Shown here: positions 1 to 8,283 of the stretch, piece after piece
Numbering within the stretch: position 1 is the first letter of the stretch
Layout of the letters: the number at the start of each line of letters is the position of its first letter
Source of the DNA: Lentilactobacillus curieae
GTDB taxonomy: Bacteria > Bacillota > Bacilli > Lactobacillales > Lactobacillaceae
Direction: 5' to 3'
DNA: 64,000 nucleotides
Assembly (NCBI RefSeq): GCF_000785105.2
Contig: NZ_CP018906.1
Span: 1,922,001 to 1,986,000, forward strand
Position numbers and translations under genes: made by a program
The notes under the pieces: model-generated
Databases searched by the model: none
Told to the model about the DNA's origin: nothing
What the model saw: only the letters and a program-made list of their open reading frames with translations

Positions 1-1649
1 GGAATACCCATTGAAATACCAACAACTGCTGCGTGTGATGTTAAACCACCATTTTCAACAACAACTGCTGAAGCTTTTTCAATAGCTGGCAAGTAATCCT
101 TGTCAGTTGAGCTAGTAACTAAAATGCTGCCTTCAGTAACTTTGTTGTTAGCGTCTGCGGCGCTCTTTGCTAAAACCGCTTTACCAATAACAGTCTTGTC
201 ACCAACACCTTGGCCTTGAACTAGCTTTGAACCGATCAATTGGATTCTCATCAAGTTAGTAGTACCACTTTCACCAACTGGAACACCGGCAGTAACGATA
301 ATTAAATCGCCTTCCTTAGCTAAACCAGTTTCAACGGCTTTCTTTGAAGCAAGTTCAAAGATTTCGTCAGTACTTTGTACTTCGTCAACAAGAACTGGAT
401 GTACACCCCAGTTAACCATCAAACCACGACGAGTTCTTTCGTCGAATGTGATTGCAAGGATGTCTGCATCTGGATGGTACTTAGAAATCATCCGTGCAGT
501 GTAACCTGAACGAGTAGCAGCAACAATAGTATGAATACCAAGTTCCTTGGCTACGCGAGCAACTGAGTCACCGATTGATTCAGTGACGTCACTAGCATCG
601 AATTGTGGACGTGGAGTACCAAATTCGTCAAAAGCATTTTCAGCCTTAACGTCGATTCTTGCCATAGTTGAAACAGCTTCAACTGGGTAGTCACCGTTAG
701 CACTTTCACCTGAAAGCATAGTTGCGTCAGTACCATCAAATACGGCATTGGCAACATCAGATGCTTCGGCACGCGTAGGACGTGGGTTTTCTTGCATTGA
801 GTCAAGCATTTGGGTAGCAGTGATAACTGGCTTACCTAAAGCGTTACATTTCTTGATCAAAGTCTTTTGAACCAAAGGAACGTTTTCTGCTGGAATTTCA
901 ACACCCATGTCTCCACGAGCAACCATCAAACCATCAGCAACCTTGATAATTTCGTCAAAGTTGTTAATACCTTCTTGTGATTCAATCTTAGGGAAGATTT
1001 GTACATGTTCCATGTGCTTTTCTTCAAGTAATTCACGGATATCCATGATATCTTGTGGCTTACGTACGAATGAAGCAGCGATGAAGTCAATATCATGATC
1101 CAAACCAAAGCGGATGTCGCTTGAGTCTTTTTCAGTAATACCAGGCAAGTTAATTGAAACGCCAGGTGCGTTAACACCCTTACGTGATCCCAAAAGACCA
1201 TCGTTTTGAGCAGTAACAACTAATTCCTTAGTAGCATCGTCTTTCTTTTCAATCAATGTGTCCAACAAACCATCATCGAATAATACGTGACCGCCTTCGT
1301 GAACATCGTCGAATAGACCTGGGTAGGTTACCGCAATCTTTTCTTTAGTACCTTCTAGGCTGTCATCCATAGAAATGCGGAAAGTATCGCCGGTATGGAA
1401 TTCAAGCTTACCACCTTGTTGAATAGTGGTACGGATTTCGGCACCTTTAGTATCAAGCATGAATCCAACTGTCTTACCAGTCTTCTTTTCTGCTTCGTGA
1501 ACTTTGTTCATGCGGTCTTCATGTTCTGGATGATCACCGTGTGAAAAGTTAAATCGGAAAACGTTAGCGCCTGCTTCGATTAGTTGAGCAATAGTGTCAA
1601 CGTCAGTACTTGCGGGGCCAAGCGTACTTACGATCTTAGTTTTCTTCAT
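1..1649 (-). CDS. pyk: Pyruvate kinase with C-terminal PEP-utiliser domain (3' end cut by window edge)
   Basis: Glycolytic enzyme converting phosphoenolpyruvate and ADP to pyruvate and ATP in the cytosol. The translation starts MKKTKIVSTLGPAS and carries the substrate/metal motifs MLDTKGAEIRT, IFPKIESQEG and the signature ITATQMLDSM followed by NPRPTRAE. After the usual catalytic and allosteric domains (about 475 residues) the reading frame continues into a phosphohistidine-type domain ending in GGLTSHAAV at the window edge. This extra domain is known from Bacillus and lactobacilli; its histidine has no settled role in this enzyme. The ATG at 1649 has a good ribosome site (AGGAGAG). At least 549 residues are present. 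It is transcribed away from dnaE, with its own likely promoter at 1744-1772; pfkA is not between them. Confidence 0.96.
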   Translation of the reverse strand, partial: MKKTKIVSTLGPASTDVDTIAQLIEAGANVFRFNFSHGDHPEHEDRMNKVHEAEKKTGKTVGFMLDTKGAEIRTTIQQGGKLEFHTGDTFRISMDDSLEGTKEKIAVTYPGLFDDVHEGGHVLFDDGLLDTLIEKKDDATKELVVTAQNDGLLGSRKGVNAPGVSINLPGITEKDSSDIRFGLDHDIDFIAASFVRKPQDIMDIRELLEEKHMEHVQIFPKIESQEGINNFDEIIKVADGLMVARGDMGVEIPAENVPLVQKTLIKKCNALGKPVITATQMLDSMQENPRPTRAEASDVANAVFDGTDATMLSGESANGDYPVEAVSTMARIDVKAENAFDEFGTPRPQFDASDVTESIGDSVARVAKELGIHTIVAATRSGYTARMISKYHPDADILAITFDERTRRGLMVNWGVHPVLVDEVQSTDEIFELASKKAVETGLAKEGDLIIVTAGVPVGESGTTNLMRIQLIGSKLVQGQGVGDKTVIGKAVLAKSAADANNKVTEGSILVTSSTDKDYLPAIEKASAVVVENGGLTSHAAVVGISMGI

Positions 1650-1743
1650 AAGAAATATCTCTCCTTGTTTTGATGGACACCCAATATTTAACTGGTGTTC
1701 ACACCAATCAAATTATCGGTTTTCCAAATTGATTTCAAACTGT

Positions 1744-1772
1744 ATTTTATCACTTTTAAATCGGTCTGTCTG
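1744..1772 (-). promoter_or_regulatory. Probable pyk promoter
   Basis: On the minus strand, -35 CAGACA (1767-1772) and extended -10 TGATAAAAT (hexamer 1744-1749) are separated by 17 bp. The resulting leader of about 90 nt contains a small inverted repeat, TGGTGT/ACACCA (1693-1706). Confidence 0.5.
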
Positions 1773-1793
1773 CTCATTTTTAAGGCAATGAGC
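1772..1793 (-). other. Hairpin between dnaE and pyk
   Basis: A perfect 7-bp inverted repeat GCTCATT/AATGAGC with an 8-nt loop lies just upstream of the pyk promoter. On the minus strand it is not followed by a T-run, so a role as intrinsic terminator is doubtful. Confidence 0.3.
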
Positions 1794-1844
1794 TATTCAA
1801 AAAAAGTTAAATCACTATATAGCAATAAAGAAAGCCCTTACTTG

Positions 1845-1871
1845 AAGTAAAATTGAATTCCAATTTTACTT
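1845..1871 (-). terminator. Possible weak terminator at the end of dnaE
   Basis: An 11-bp perfect inverted repeat (AAGTAAAATTG / CAATTTTACTT, 5-nt loop) overlaps the dnaE stop codon. It is very AT-rich and has no clear T-tract after it, so termination is probably inefficient and some dnaE transcripts may run into pyk. Confidence 0.35.
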
Positions 1872-4800
1872 ATAAACCACATTATCTTGACCTAAAATTG
1901 TGATTAATTGATCATAAGTTGGTTTCCCATCTGGTAACCAGTACCGGTTTTCTAATTTAGTTGTCTTTTTGGTAGCTGGTTCGTAGACCACAACAGGATG
2001 AGCATCCCCATCCCCCTTTGCCAATTCCCTAATCAGAACAAAAAGTTTCCTCTTATCCGTTCCTTCTGGTAACCGCAAATACCAGACCTTAGGTTGCTGT
2101 CTTTTATACTTAGACAACACATTAGAGGCCGGCACCATCTCATTGGCAATCAGCTCCAAAGAATCCTTAGCTTCAACGTTACCGTTGATGAGTAAGACGA
2201 TATCCTTTTTAAGCCATGACTGCACTTTATTGAACAAGTTAGGAAACACCGTGACAGATAGGTCACCAACGTCATCATTTCCATCTACAAACGCCATTTG
2301 TTTCCCTGTCTTCGTACGAATTACCTTTACTTTGCTGACATAAAGCAAAATGTTAACGTTTTTCATGTCAGGAACCAAGTCAGCAATTGATGTAATTGCC
2401 ATTTGTTCAGCTAGTTTTTTGAAACGCTCAGTTGGATGACCAGATATATATGCTCCTAATAACTCATCTTCCTTAGCCAATTTGGTAACCAAAGGTAGAT
2501 CATCTAAATGAGGCATCTTGGGTTCCAAAGCTTTAAATAAACTCATTGAGTTACCGGAAAGGTTGATTGAGTTAATGAACTCTGGTGCCGCAGCAATCAA
2601 TTCAGCTCGGTTATTAGCAAATTCATCAAAACAGCCGGAATAAATTAGTGCCTCAATTGCATCCGGTTTGCGAAACCGTTCGTCAATTCTACTAAGAAAG
2701 TTTTGAAATGACTTGTACTTACCATTTTCATTTCTCTCATCAATAATTGCCCGAACAAAGTCACTGCGAATCCCTTTGATGCTTCCCAGACCAAACCTAA
2801 TTTGCTGATTGGTAAATGTAAAGCTAACTGAGCTTTCGTTGATACTAGGTGCAATCACACTAATCTTTCGTTTTTTGGCATCTGCAACATACTGCTTTAC
2901 TTTGACAGGGTTACTATGAACTGAGCGAAGTAACGCTACGTGAAACTCTCCAGGATAATGAACCTTTAAAAAGGCTAGTTCCATCGCCATCTTGCTGTAC
3001 GCGTAAGCGTGGGATTTATTAAAACCATAATTGGCAAACTTTTCGATATATTCAAATGTTTGGGTGGCAACTTGTTCTGAATATCCACGTTGTTTGGCAC
3101 CATCAATGAAGGTGACTTTCATCCCCTCCATCACCGCAAACTTTTTCTTACTCATTGCTCTTCTGAGCATATCTGCTTGCCCTAATGAGAACCCTGCCAG
3201 CTGGTTAGCAACCAACATAACCTGCTCTTGATAGACAATCACTCCATACGTTGGGCTTAATATCGATTTTAACGAATCGTCAACGTATTCAATCGGCTTT
3301 GATGAATGCTTACGCTTAACCACTTCGTCAATATTTTCCATCGGTCCGGGACGGTACAATGCGTTTACCAACGCGACATCGTCAAATCCAGTTGGCTCAA
3401 TTTTTTTCAGAACATTTCTAATCCCGCTTGATTCAAACTGAAAAATTCCAGTTGTATCTGCGACATCAAATAATTTGATTGTCTCCGGATCGTTCAACGG
3501 TATGAGTGAAGGATTGATTTGTTTTCCCGTGCTTTTATTGACCTCTGTTAAAATATCAGCCAGAATCGACAAATTTCGTAATCCTAAGAAATCCATTTTT
3601 AATAGCCCAGAAGTTTCAACGAATTCTTTGGGATATTGAGACATCACTAATCCTTCGTTACCATCCTGAAGGGGGACATGATTCACAAGTGGATCGTCAC
3701 TTAATACCACCCCAGCTGCATGGGTTGAATAGTGTCTTGGTAGTCCTTCCAAAGCACTTGCGACCCGAAATAGCTCAGCATTGATTGTTGAGTCGCTAAT
3801 TAGGTTTCTCAGTCGCTGGGAATGTTCCTTAGCTTCTGTAAGCGAAATGTGAAGGGCATTAGGAATTGCTTTACTCCACTGATTTTGCTGGGTGGTGGTT
3901 AGTCCAAAAGTCCTGCCAACATCCCTAATTGCTTGCTTCGCGGCTAACGTTCCAAACGTGATGATTTGGCCAACTCGGTCATGACCATATTTATCACCCA
4001 CATACTGAATCACTTCATCCCTGCGAGTGTCCGGAATATCCAAATCGATATCCGGCATTTGCTTTCGTTCAGGATTTAAAAACCGTTCAAACAATAAGTT
4101 ATACTTAATTGGATCAACATCAGTAATTTTCAATACATATGCTACTAAAGATCCTGCTGCTGAGCCTCGACCTGGACCAGTGATAATGCCTGCCTGGTGG
4201 GCAAAGTGAATCACGTCTTCAACAATTAGAAAATAGTCATCGAATCCCATCGAATGGATGACACTAAGCTCGTGTTTTAATCGCTGTTTGTATTCATCCG
4301 TTTGCTTAATTCCATCTACTTTGACCCGCTCAGAAAGCCCCTGGACACATAATTGCTGAAGATACTCTTGTGAAGAGACTTCCTTATCGTTTTCAAACTG
4401 TGGGAGCTTTGGCGTTTGAGTGGTCAATGTGACATCTGTATTAGCAACAATTCGCTCAAGTTCTTGGATTGATCCCTGTAAGTTTTGGTTGATAAACTCC
4501 TGCTCAACATCATTTGCTTTGCGCAGGAAATAATCGCCACGCTTCTTGCTGGCATCAAACACATTTTCCAGCTTGACGCCGCTATCGATGGCGTTTAGAA
4601 CCTTGTTTAAAAAAAGGTCCTCACTATTTAAATACTCAACCGGAACATCTGCAACTAACTTGATGCCATTGTCTGCGGCTGTCTTACTAAGCATATCCAC
4701 AACGACCGCAGATTGATGAAAATCTACCCCAAATTTAAGCTGGTTATCATCTGGCAAAACTTCATCTAAGGTGGCAACTAAGTCGCTCACTTGTTTAGAA

Positions 4801-5210
4801 TTTCCCTGGACGATCAAGTCTGATACTTCTCCCTTGGCGGGGATAATCATAGTTAATCCTGATAGTCTCCCTTGCAAACCCTTCACCGTTAATTCTTGGC
4901 TAGTGTTTACTAAACTAGAAATTGCCATCAAGTTCTGGTATCCTTGGTTGTTCATGGCAACTAGGCTTATCTGATATTGCTGCTCAGACATTATTATTCC
5001 GGGAAGCTCAATCGTTAATCCCAATATTGGTTTAATATTATTTTGTACGCAAAGGTTATAAAAAGCGGGGACTGCGTACATTACATTTAGGTCACTGATT
5101 CCTAGGCTTTGGTAGCCTAGATCCTTAGCTTTAGTAACTAAGTCAGTTAGTCTAACGGGGCTTTTTAATAAGCTGAATGCTGTTTTTACTCGTAATGGGA
5201 CAAAACTCAA
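1866..5210 (-). CDS. dnaE: DNA polymerase III alpha subunit, DnaE type
   Basis: Replicative polymerase that in Firmicutes extends RNA primers before handing over to PolC. At 1114 residues it is the usual length for the short DnaE of lactobacilli. The N-terminal PHP domain (about 1-200; LRVKTAFSLLKSPV, where classical PHP metal ligands look degraded) is followed by the catalytic palm with GPGRGSAAGSL and PDIDLDIPDTRRDEV, which holds the catalytic aspartates, the fingers region, and an OB-fold near the C terminus (about 940-1020). The start is TTG at 5210 with a strong ribosome site GGGAGG 8 nt upstream; no ATG fits the family start. A likely promoter with extended -10 TGGTATAAT lies in the divergent gap to the small plus-strand gene at 5330. 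Confidence 0.97.
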   Translation of the reverse strand: MSFVPLRVKTAFSLLKSPVRLTDLVTKAKDLGYQSLGISDLNVMYAVPAFYNLCVQNNIKPILGLTIELPGIIMSEQQYQISLVAMNNQGYQNLMAISSLVNTSQELTVKGLQGRLSGLTMIIPAKGEVSDLIVQGNSKQVSDLVATLDEVLPDDNQLKFGVDFHQSAVVVDMLSKTAADNGIKLVADVPVEYLNSEDLFLNKVLNAIDSGVKLENVFDASKKRGDYFLRKANDVEQEFINQNLQGSIQELERIVANTDVTLTTQTPKLPQFENDKEVSSQEYLQQLCVQGLSERVKVDGIKQTDEYKQRLKHELSVIHSMGFDDYFLIVEDVIHFAHQAGIITGPGRGSAAGSLVAYVLKITDVDPIKYNLLFERFLNPERKQMPDIDLDIPDTRRDEVIQYVGDKYGHDRVGQIITFGTLAAKQAIRDVGRTFGLTTTQQNQWSKAIPNALHISLTEAKEHSQRLRNLISDSTINAELFRVASALEGLPRHYSTHAAGVVLSDDPLVNHVPLQDGNEGLVMSQYPKEFVETSGLLKMDFLGLRNLSILADILTEVNKSTGKQINPSLIPLNDPETIKLFDVADTTGIFQFESSGIRNVLKKIEPTGFDDVALVNALYRPGPMENIDEVVKRKHSSKPIEYVDDSLKSILSPTYGVIVYQEQVMLVANQLAGFSLGQADMLRRAMSKKKFAVMEGMKVTFIDGAKQRGYSEQVATQTFEYIEKFANYGFNKSHAYAYSKMAMELAFLKVHYPGEFHVALLRSVHSNPVKVKQYVADAKKRKISVIAPSINESSVSFTFTNQQIRFGLGSIKGIRSDFVRAIIDERNENGKYKSFQNFLSRIDERFRKPDAIEALIYSGCFDEFANNRAELIAAAPEFINSINLSGNSMSLFKALEPKMPHLDDLPLVTKLAKEDELLGAYISGHPTERFKKLAEQMAITSIADLVPDMKNVNILLYVSKVKVIRTKTGKQMAFVDGNDDVGDLSVTVFPNLFNKVQSWLKKDIVLLINGNVEAKDSLELIANEMVPASNVLSKYKRQQPKVWYLRLPEGTDKRKLFVLIRELAKGDGDAHPVVVYEPATKKTTKLENRYWLPDGKPTYDQLITILGQDNVVYK

Positions 5211-5329
5211 GTGTGCCGCCTCCCTTTTCCTGTTTTAATTATACCAGAGCTGCCAAGGGCAACTTTACAAATTTCATTTATTTTCACCCGTAATTGTGCT
5301 ATTATACTTTTGATAGTGAGGTGGGCGTG

Positions 5330-5521
5330 ATGCCAAAAATTATTTCTGCAAATATAGTAGCAATTTTTTGGGCATTCATCTTCGGTGAAGTAATTGGATA
5401 CATTGCTTCTGCCCTTGAGTTAATGCCATACAATGCCTTAGAAATCGGAATAACTGCTGCATTAACTGCTTTTATTGCAGTTAACGGAATCTTCTTAATT
5501 AGCAAGGTTTCTCAAGACTAA
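5330..5521 (+). CDS. Small membrane protein, YjzD/DUF2929 family
   Basis: A 63-residue protein made almost only of two hydrophobic segments (about residues 5-22 and 34-55), so it should sit in the cytoplasmic membrane. It resembles the short DUF2929 (YjzD-like) proteins commonly found divergent from dnaE in lactobacilli. Function is unknown. The start chosen is ATG at 5330 (MPKIISANIVAIF), preceded by GAGGTGGG; longer forms starting near 5294 would cover the promoter region. A bidirectional terminator follows directly. A gene of this size and composition could be mistaken for noise, but its position, ribosome site and terminator support it. Confidence 0.75.
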   Translation: MPKIISANIVAIFWAFIFGEVIGYIASALELMPYNALEIGITAALTAFIAVNGIFLISKVSQD

Positions 5522-5525
5522 TAAT

Positions 5526-5560
5526 AAAAAAGAGTGAGCTAATCGGCTCACTCTTTTTTT
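5526..5560. terminator. Bidirectional terminator between the small membrane protein gene and clpB
   Basis: Perfect stem GAGTGAGC / GCTCACTC (5532-5539 and 5546-5553) with a 6-nt loop, flanked by an A-run on the left and a T-run on the right, so it can work for both converging genes. Confidence 0.92.
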
Positions 5561-5566
5561 GTGGAT

Positions 5567-8161
5567 TTATTTATTCGTAGTTGAAAATGCCAGTTGGTCA
5601 GCAACGATATCAATTAATACCGTACTTCCAGCCGCAATTTCATCCCCAATTATCATTTTAGCAATTGGCGTTTCCACTTGATTGGTTACGAACCTTTGCA
5701 ATGGTCTGGCACCATACTGAGGATCATAACCATTATCAGCTACCCATTGCTTTGCTGCGTCGGTAATCTTCAAGGTAATTGATTGAGCCTTAGTTCTGGC
5801 AGATAAATGATCGATAATCTTTTGCACGATTTGCTTAATGTTTTCCTTGGTCAGTGGTGCAAAGGTAATCACGTCATCAATTCGGTTTAAGAACTCGGGC
5901 TTAAAACTAACCTGCAGTAATTTTTCCACCTGCTGCTTAGCTTGATCACTAATCTTACCATTTTCGTCAGTTCCCGATAGCAGAATGTCTGACCCAAGGT
6001 TCGAGGTCATAATCAAAATCGTATTTTTAAAGTTGATGGTTCTTCCTTGACTATCGGTCAATCGCCCATCATCTAATACTTGAAGCAAAATATTAAACAC
6101 GTCTGGGTGTGCCTTTTCGATTTCATCAAAGAGAACGATTGTGTAAGGGTTTCTTCTAACAGCTTCTGTTAGTTGGCCCCCTTCCTCATAACCGACATAT
6201 CCAGGTGCCGCACCAACCAGCCGAGATACTGATTCCTTTTCCATGTATTCAGACATATCGATTCTCACCATGTGGTTTTCTGAATCAAATAGGTCTTCTG
6301 CGAGTGCTTTAGCTAACTCAGTCTTACCAACTCCAGTAGGGCCAAGGAATAAAAATGATCCCAGTGGCTTGGACGGATCAGCTAGGCCAGCCCGAGAACG
6401 CAATACAGCGTCCGACACGGCCGTTACGGCTGCATCTTGGCCAATTACCCTTCGGTGGAGATTATCGGCTAATTTAAGCAATTTCTGCCGTTCTCCCTCA
6501 ACCAATTTATTGACCGGAATGCCGGTTTGGCGACTAACAACGTTAGCAATTTCCTCACTGGTAACCGACTCAGAAACTAACCAATCATCATGCTGGTCAT
6601 TACTCTCTAGGTCGTTAATTTCCTTTTCCAAGTCAGGAATCGTCCCGTGTTGCAAAACAGCAGCCTTATCCAAGTCGTAATTGTTTTCAGCGTTTACTAA
6701 ATCATTTTTTGCTTGGTCAAGTTTTCGCTTTACATCACTGATGTGTTGAATTGACTGCTTTTCAGACCCCCAGCGGGCATTTAATTCGTTAACTCGCTCT
6801 TGAATGGAGGCCAGTTCCTTTTGTACACTTGCCAACCGCTTCTTTGACGCAGCGTCTGTTTCCTGCTTAAGAGCAGCTTCCTCAACCTCTAATCTCATTA
6901 ACTGCCGATTAGCCGAATCTAGTTCGGTTGGCTGGGAATTCATTACAACCCGAATTTCAGCCGAGGCCTCATCAACGAGATCAATCGCCTTATCAGGTAA
7001 ATTTCTGTCAGTAATGTAGCGATCAGATAGTTTAGCCGCCGCTACCAACGCGTTATCGTGGATTCGCACCCCATGATGAATTTCTAGGCTTTCGCGTAAC
7101 CCACGTAAAATCGTAATGGTGTCTTCGACCGTAGGCTCCTCGACAAGGACCCGTTGAAAACGTCTTTCCAATGCCTTGTCTTTTTCCATGTACTTCCGAT
7201 ATTCGTCAATTGTTGTGGCTCCAATCAAATGAAGTTCCCCACGAGCAAGCATTGGCTTTAGGATGTTACCTGCATCCATACTACCTTCTGCCTTTCCGGC
7301 ACCAACAATGTTATGAATTTCATCAATAAACATGATGATCTGACCTTCAGATTTACGAACTTCCTTCAAAACTGCCTGAAGTCGTTCCTCAAATTCACCA
7401 CGGTATTTCGCACCGGCAATTAGTGACCCCATATCTAATTGGTAGATAGTCTTGTCCTTCAAATTTTCGGGGACATCATTTGAAGCAATTCGCTTGGCTA
7501 AGCCTTCGACCACTGCAGTCTTACCAACACCAGGTGCCCCAATCAAAACGGGATTATTTTTATTCTTTCTGGATAAAATCGTCACAACTTCAAGGATTTC
7601 TTGGTCACGACCAATTATTGGTCCTAACTTATTTTCTCTAGCCGCTTTAACTAGATCAGTTCCGTACTTTTCAAGCGACTGGTATGAATCCTCTTGGTTC
7701 TTATTGACAACTTTTTGGCCACCACGAATGTTTTCAACTACGTTTTGAACCTTTTGTTCCGTAACGTCTTGACTTGCTAAGTAGTCCTTAAACTTATCCC
7801 CATGAAGTCTCATCAAGGCAATTGTTAAGGTGTCTACCGCAATGAACTTGTCATCAAACTTATTTTTTACTTGTTCAGCGTTTTGTAAGAGTTCGTATAG
7901 ATTTGCGGACAAAGACTGCCCGTATGTGATGCTAGAACCTTCGACGACGGCAATTGCATCAATTTCCTTGTCAAGCTCGCGTTCCAAAGCGTTTAAATCC
8001 AAACCAAGTTCAGAATAGATTTGGCGGGCTAACTCACCTGGTTGAACTAGAGCTTTAAATAAATGAGCAACGGTGATATTTTGCTGTTTTCTCGTTACTG
8101 CAATTTGTTGTGCTGATGAAATAGCAGTCGAAACTGCTTCGGTTAAATTATCAGGATTCAA
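5567..8161 (-). CDS. clpB: ATP-dependent chaperone ClpB (protein disaggregase)
   Basis: Hexameric AAA+ chaperone that, with DnaK/DnaJ/GrpE, pulls proteins out of aggregates after heat stress. It has an N-terminal Clp repeat domain (about 1-140), a first AAA+ domain with GAPGVGKT, a coiled-coil middle domain (around LMRLEVEEAALKQETD), and a second AAA+ domain with GPTGVGKT and the ATP sensor region EFLNRIDD. The start is taken as TTG at 8161 (MNPDNLTEAV), because this is where the family begins and AAGGG lies about 10 nt upstream; starts further up (8209, 8218) fall inside a leader hairpin. That gives 864 residues. A CtsR operator and a promoter lie upstream, so it is heat-inducible. Confidence 0.95.
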   Translation of the reverse strand: MNPDNLTEAVSTAISSAQQIAVTRKQQNITVAHLFKALVQPGELARQIYSELGLDLNALERELDKEIDAIAVVEGSSITYGQSLSANLYELLQNAEQVKNKFDDKFIAVDTLTIALMRLHGDKFKDYLASQDVTEQKVQNVVENIRGGQKVVNKNQEDSYQSLEKYGTDLVKAARENKLGPIIGRDQEILEVVTILSRKNKNNPVLIGAPGVGKTAVVEGLAKRIASNDVPENLKDKTIYQLDMGSLIAGAKYRGEFEERLQAVLKEVRKSEGQIIMFIDEIHNIVGAGKAEGSMDAGNILKPMLARGELHLIGATTIDEYRKYMEKDKALERRFQRVLVEEPTVEDTITILRGLRESLEIHHGVRIHDNALVAAAKLSDRYITDRNLPDKAIDLVDEASAEIRVVMNSQPTELDSANRQLMRLEVEEAALKQETDAASKKRLASVQKELASIQERVNELNARWGSEKQSIQHISDVKRKLDQAKNDLVNAENNYDLDKAAVLQHGTIPDLEKEINDLESNDQHDDWLVSESVTSEEIANVVSRQTGIPVNKLVEGERQKLLKLADNLHRRVIGQDAAVTAVSDAVLRSRAGLADPSKPLGSFLFLGPTGVGKTELAKALAEDLFDSENHMVRIDMSEYMEKESVSRLVGAAPGYVGYEEGGQLTEAVRRNPYTIVLFDEIEKAHPDVFNILLQVLDDGRLTDSQGRTINFKNTILIMTSNLGSDILLSGTDENGKISDQAKQQVEKLLQVSFKPEFLNRIDDVITFAPLTKENIKQIVQKIIDHLSARTKAQSITLKITDAAKQWVADNGYDPQYGARPLQRFVTNQVETPIAKMIIGDEIAAGSTVLIDIVADQLAFSTTNK

Positions 8162-8192
8162 TTGTTTGTCACCCTTTTTCTTTGTATTAAAA

Positions 8193-8222
8193 AAGTTTGA
8201 AATAAACATATATTTCAAACTT
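8193..8222 (-). promoter_or_regulatory. Terminator-like hairpin in the clpB leader
   Basis: A perfect 12-bp inverted repeat (AAGTTTGAAATA / TATTTCAAACTT, 6-nt loop) is followed on the minus strand by TTTTAA. It lies between the clpB promoter and its TTG start, so it could attenuate transcription, stabilise the mRNA or respond to temperature. This is inference from structure only. Confidence 0.6.
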
Positions 8223-8227
8223 CACTG

Positions 8228-8282
8228 CATATATTCTAACAAATCGGCCTAAAAGTAAACAATTATTTGACCAATTTTGACT
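8228..8282 (-). promoter_or_regulatory. clpB promoter with CtsR operator
   Basis: The direct heptad repeat AGTCAAA-ATT-GGTCAAA (minus strand, 8266-8282) matches the operator of the class III heat-shock repressor CtsR. Just downstream are TTGTTT (-35) and TAGAAT (-10), 18 bp apart. The operator touches the -35 box, as expected for repression. It starts 2 bp from the pepT stop codon. Confidence 0.85.
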
Positions 8283-8283
8283 T

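Noticed and set aside
1690-1740. Possible CcpA cre site in the pyk leader
   Set aside because: The sequence around AACCGATA does not fit the cre consensus in any register.
5294-5329. Longer N terminus for the small membrane protein (start at 5294)
   Set aside because: It would run through the -10 region and the ribosome site of the ATG at 5330.
6243-6680. A 145-codon open frame opposite clpB
   Set aside because: It is the antisense of a strongly conserved AAA+ coding region, with no ribosome site or family resemblance.
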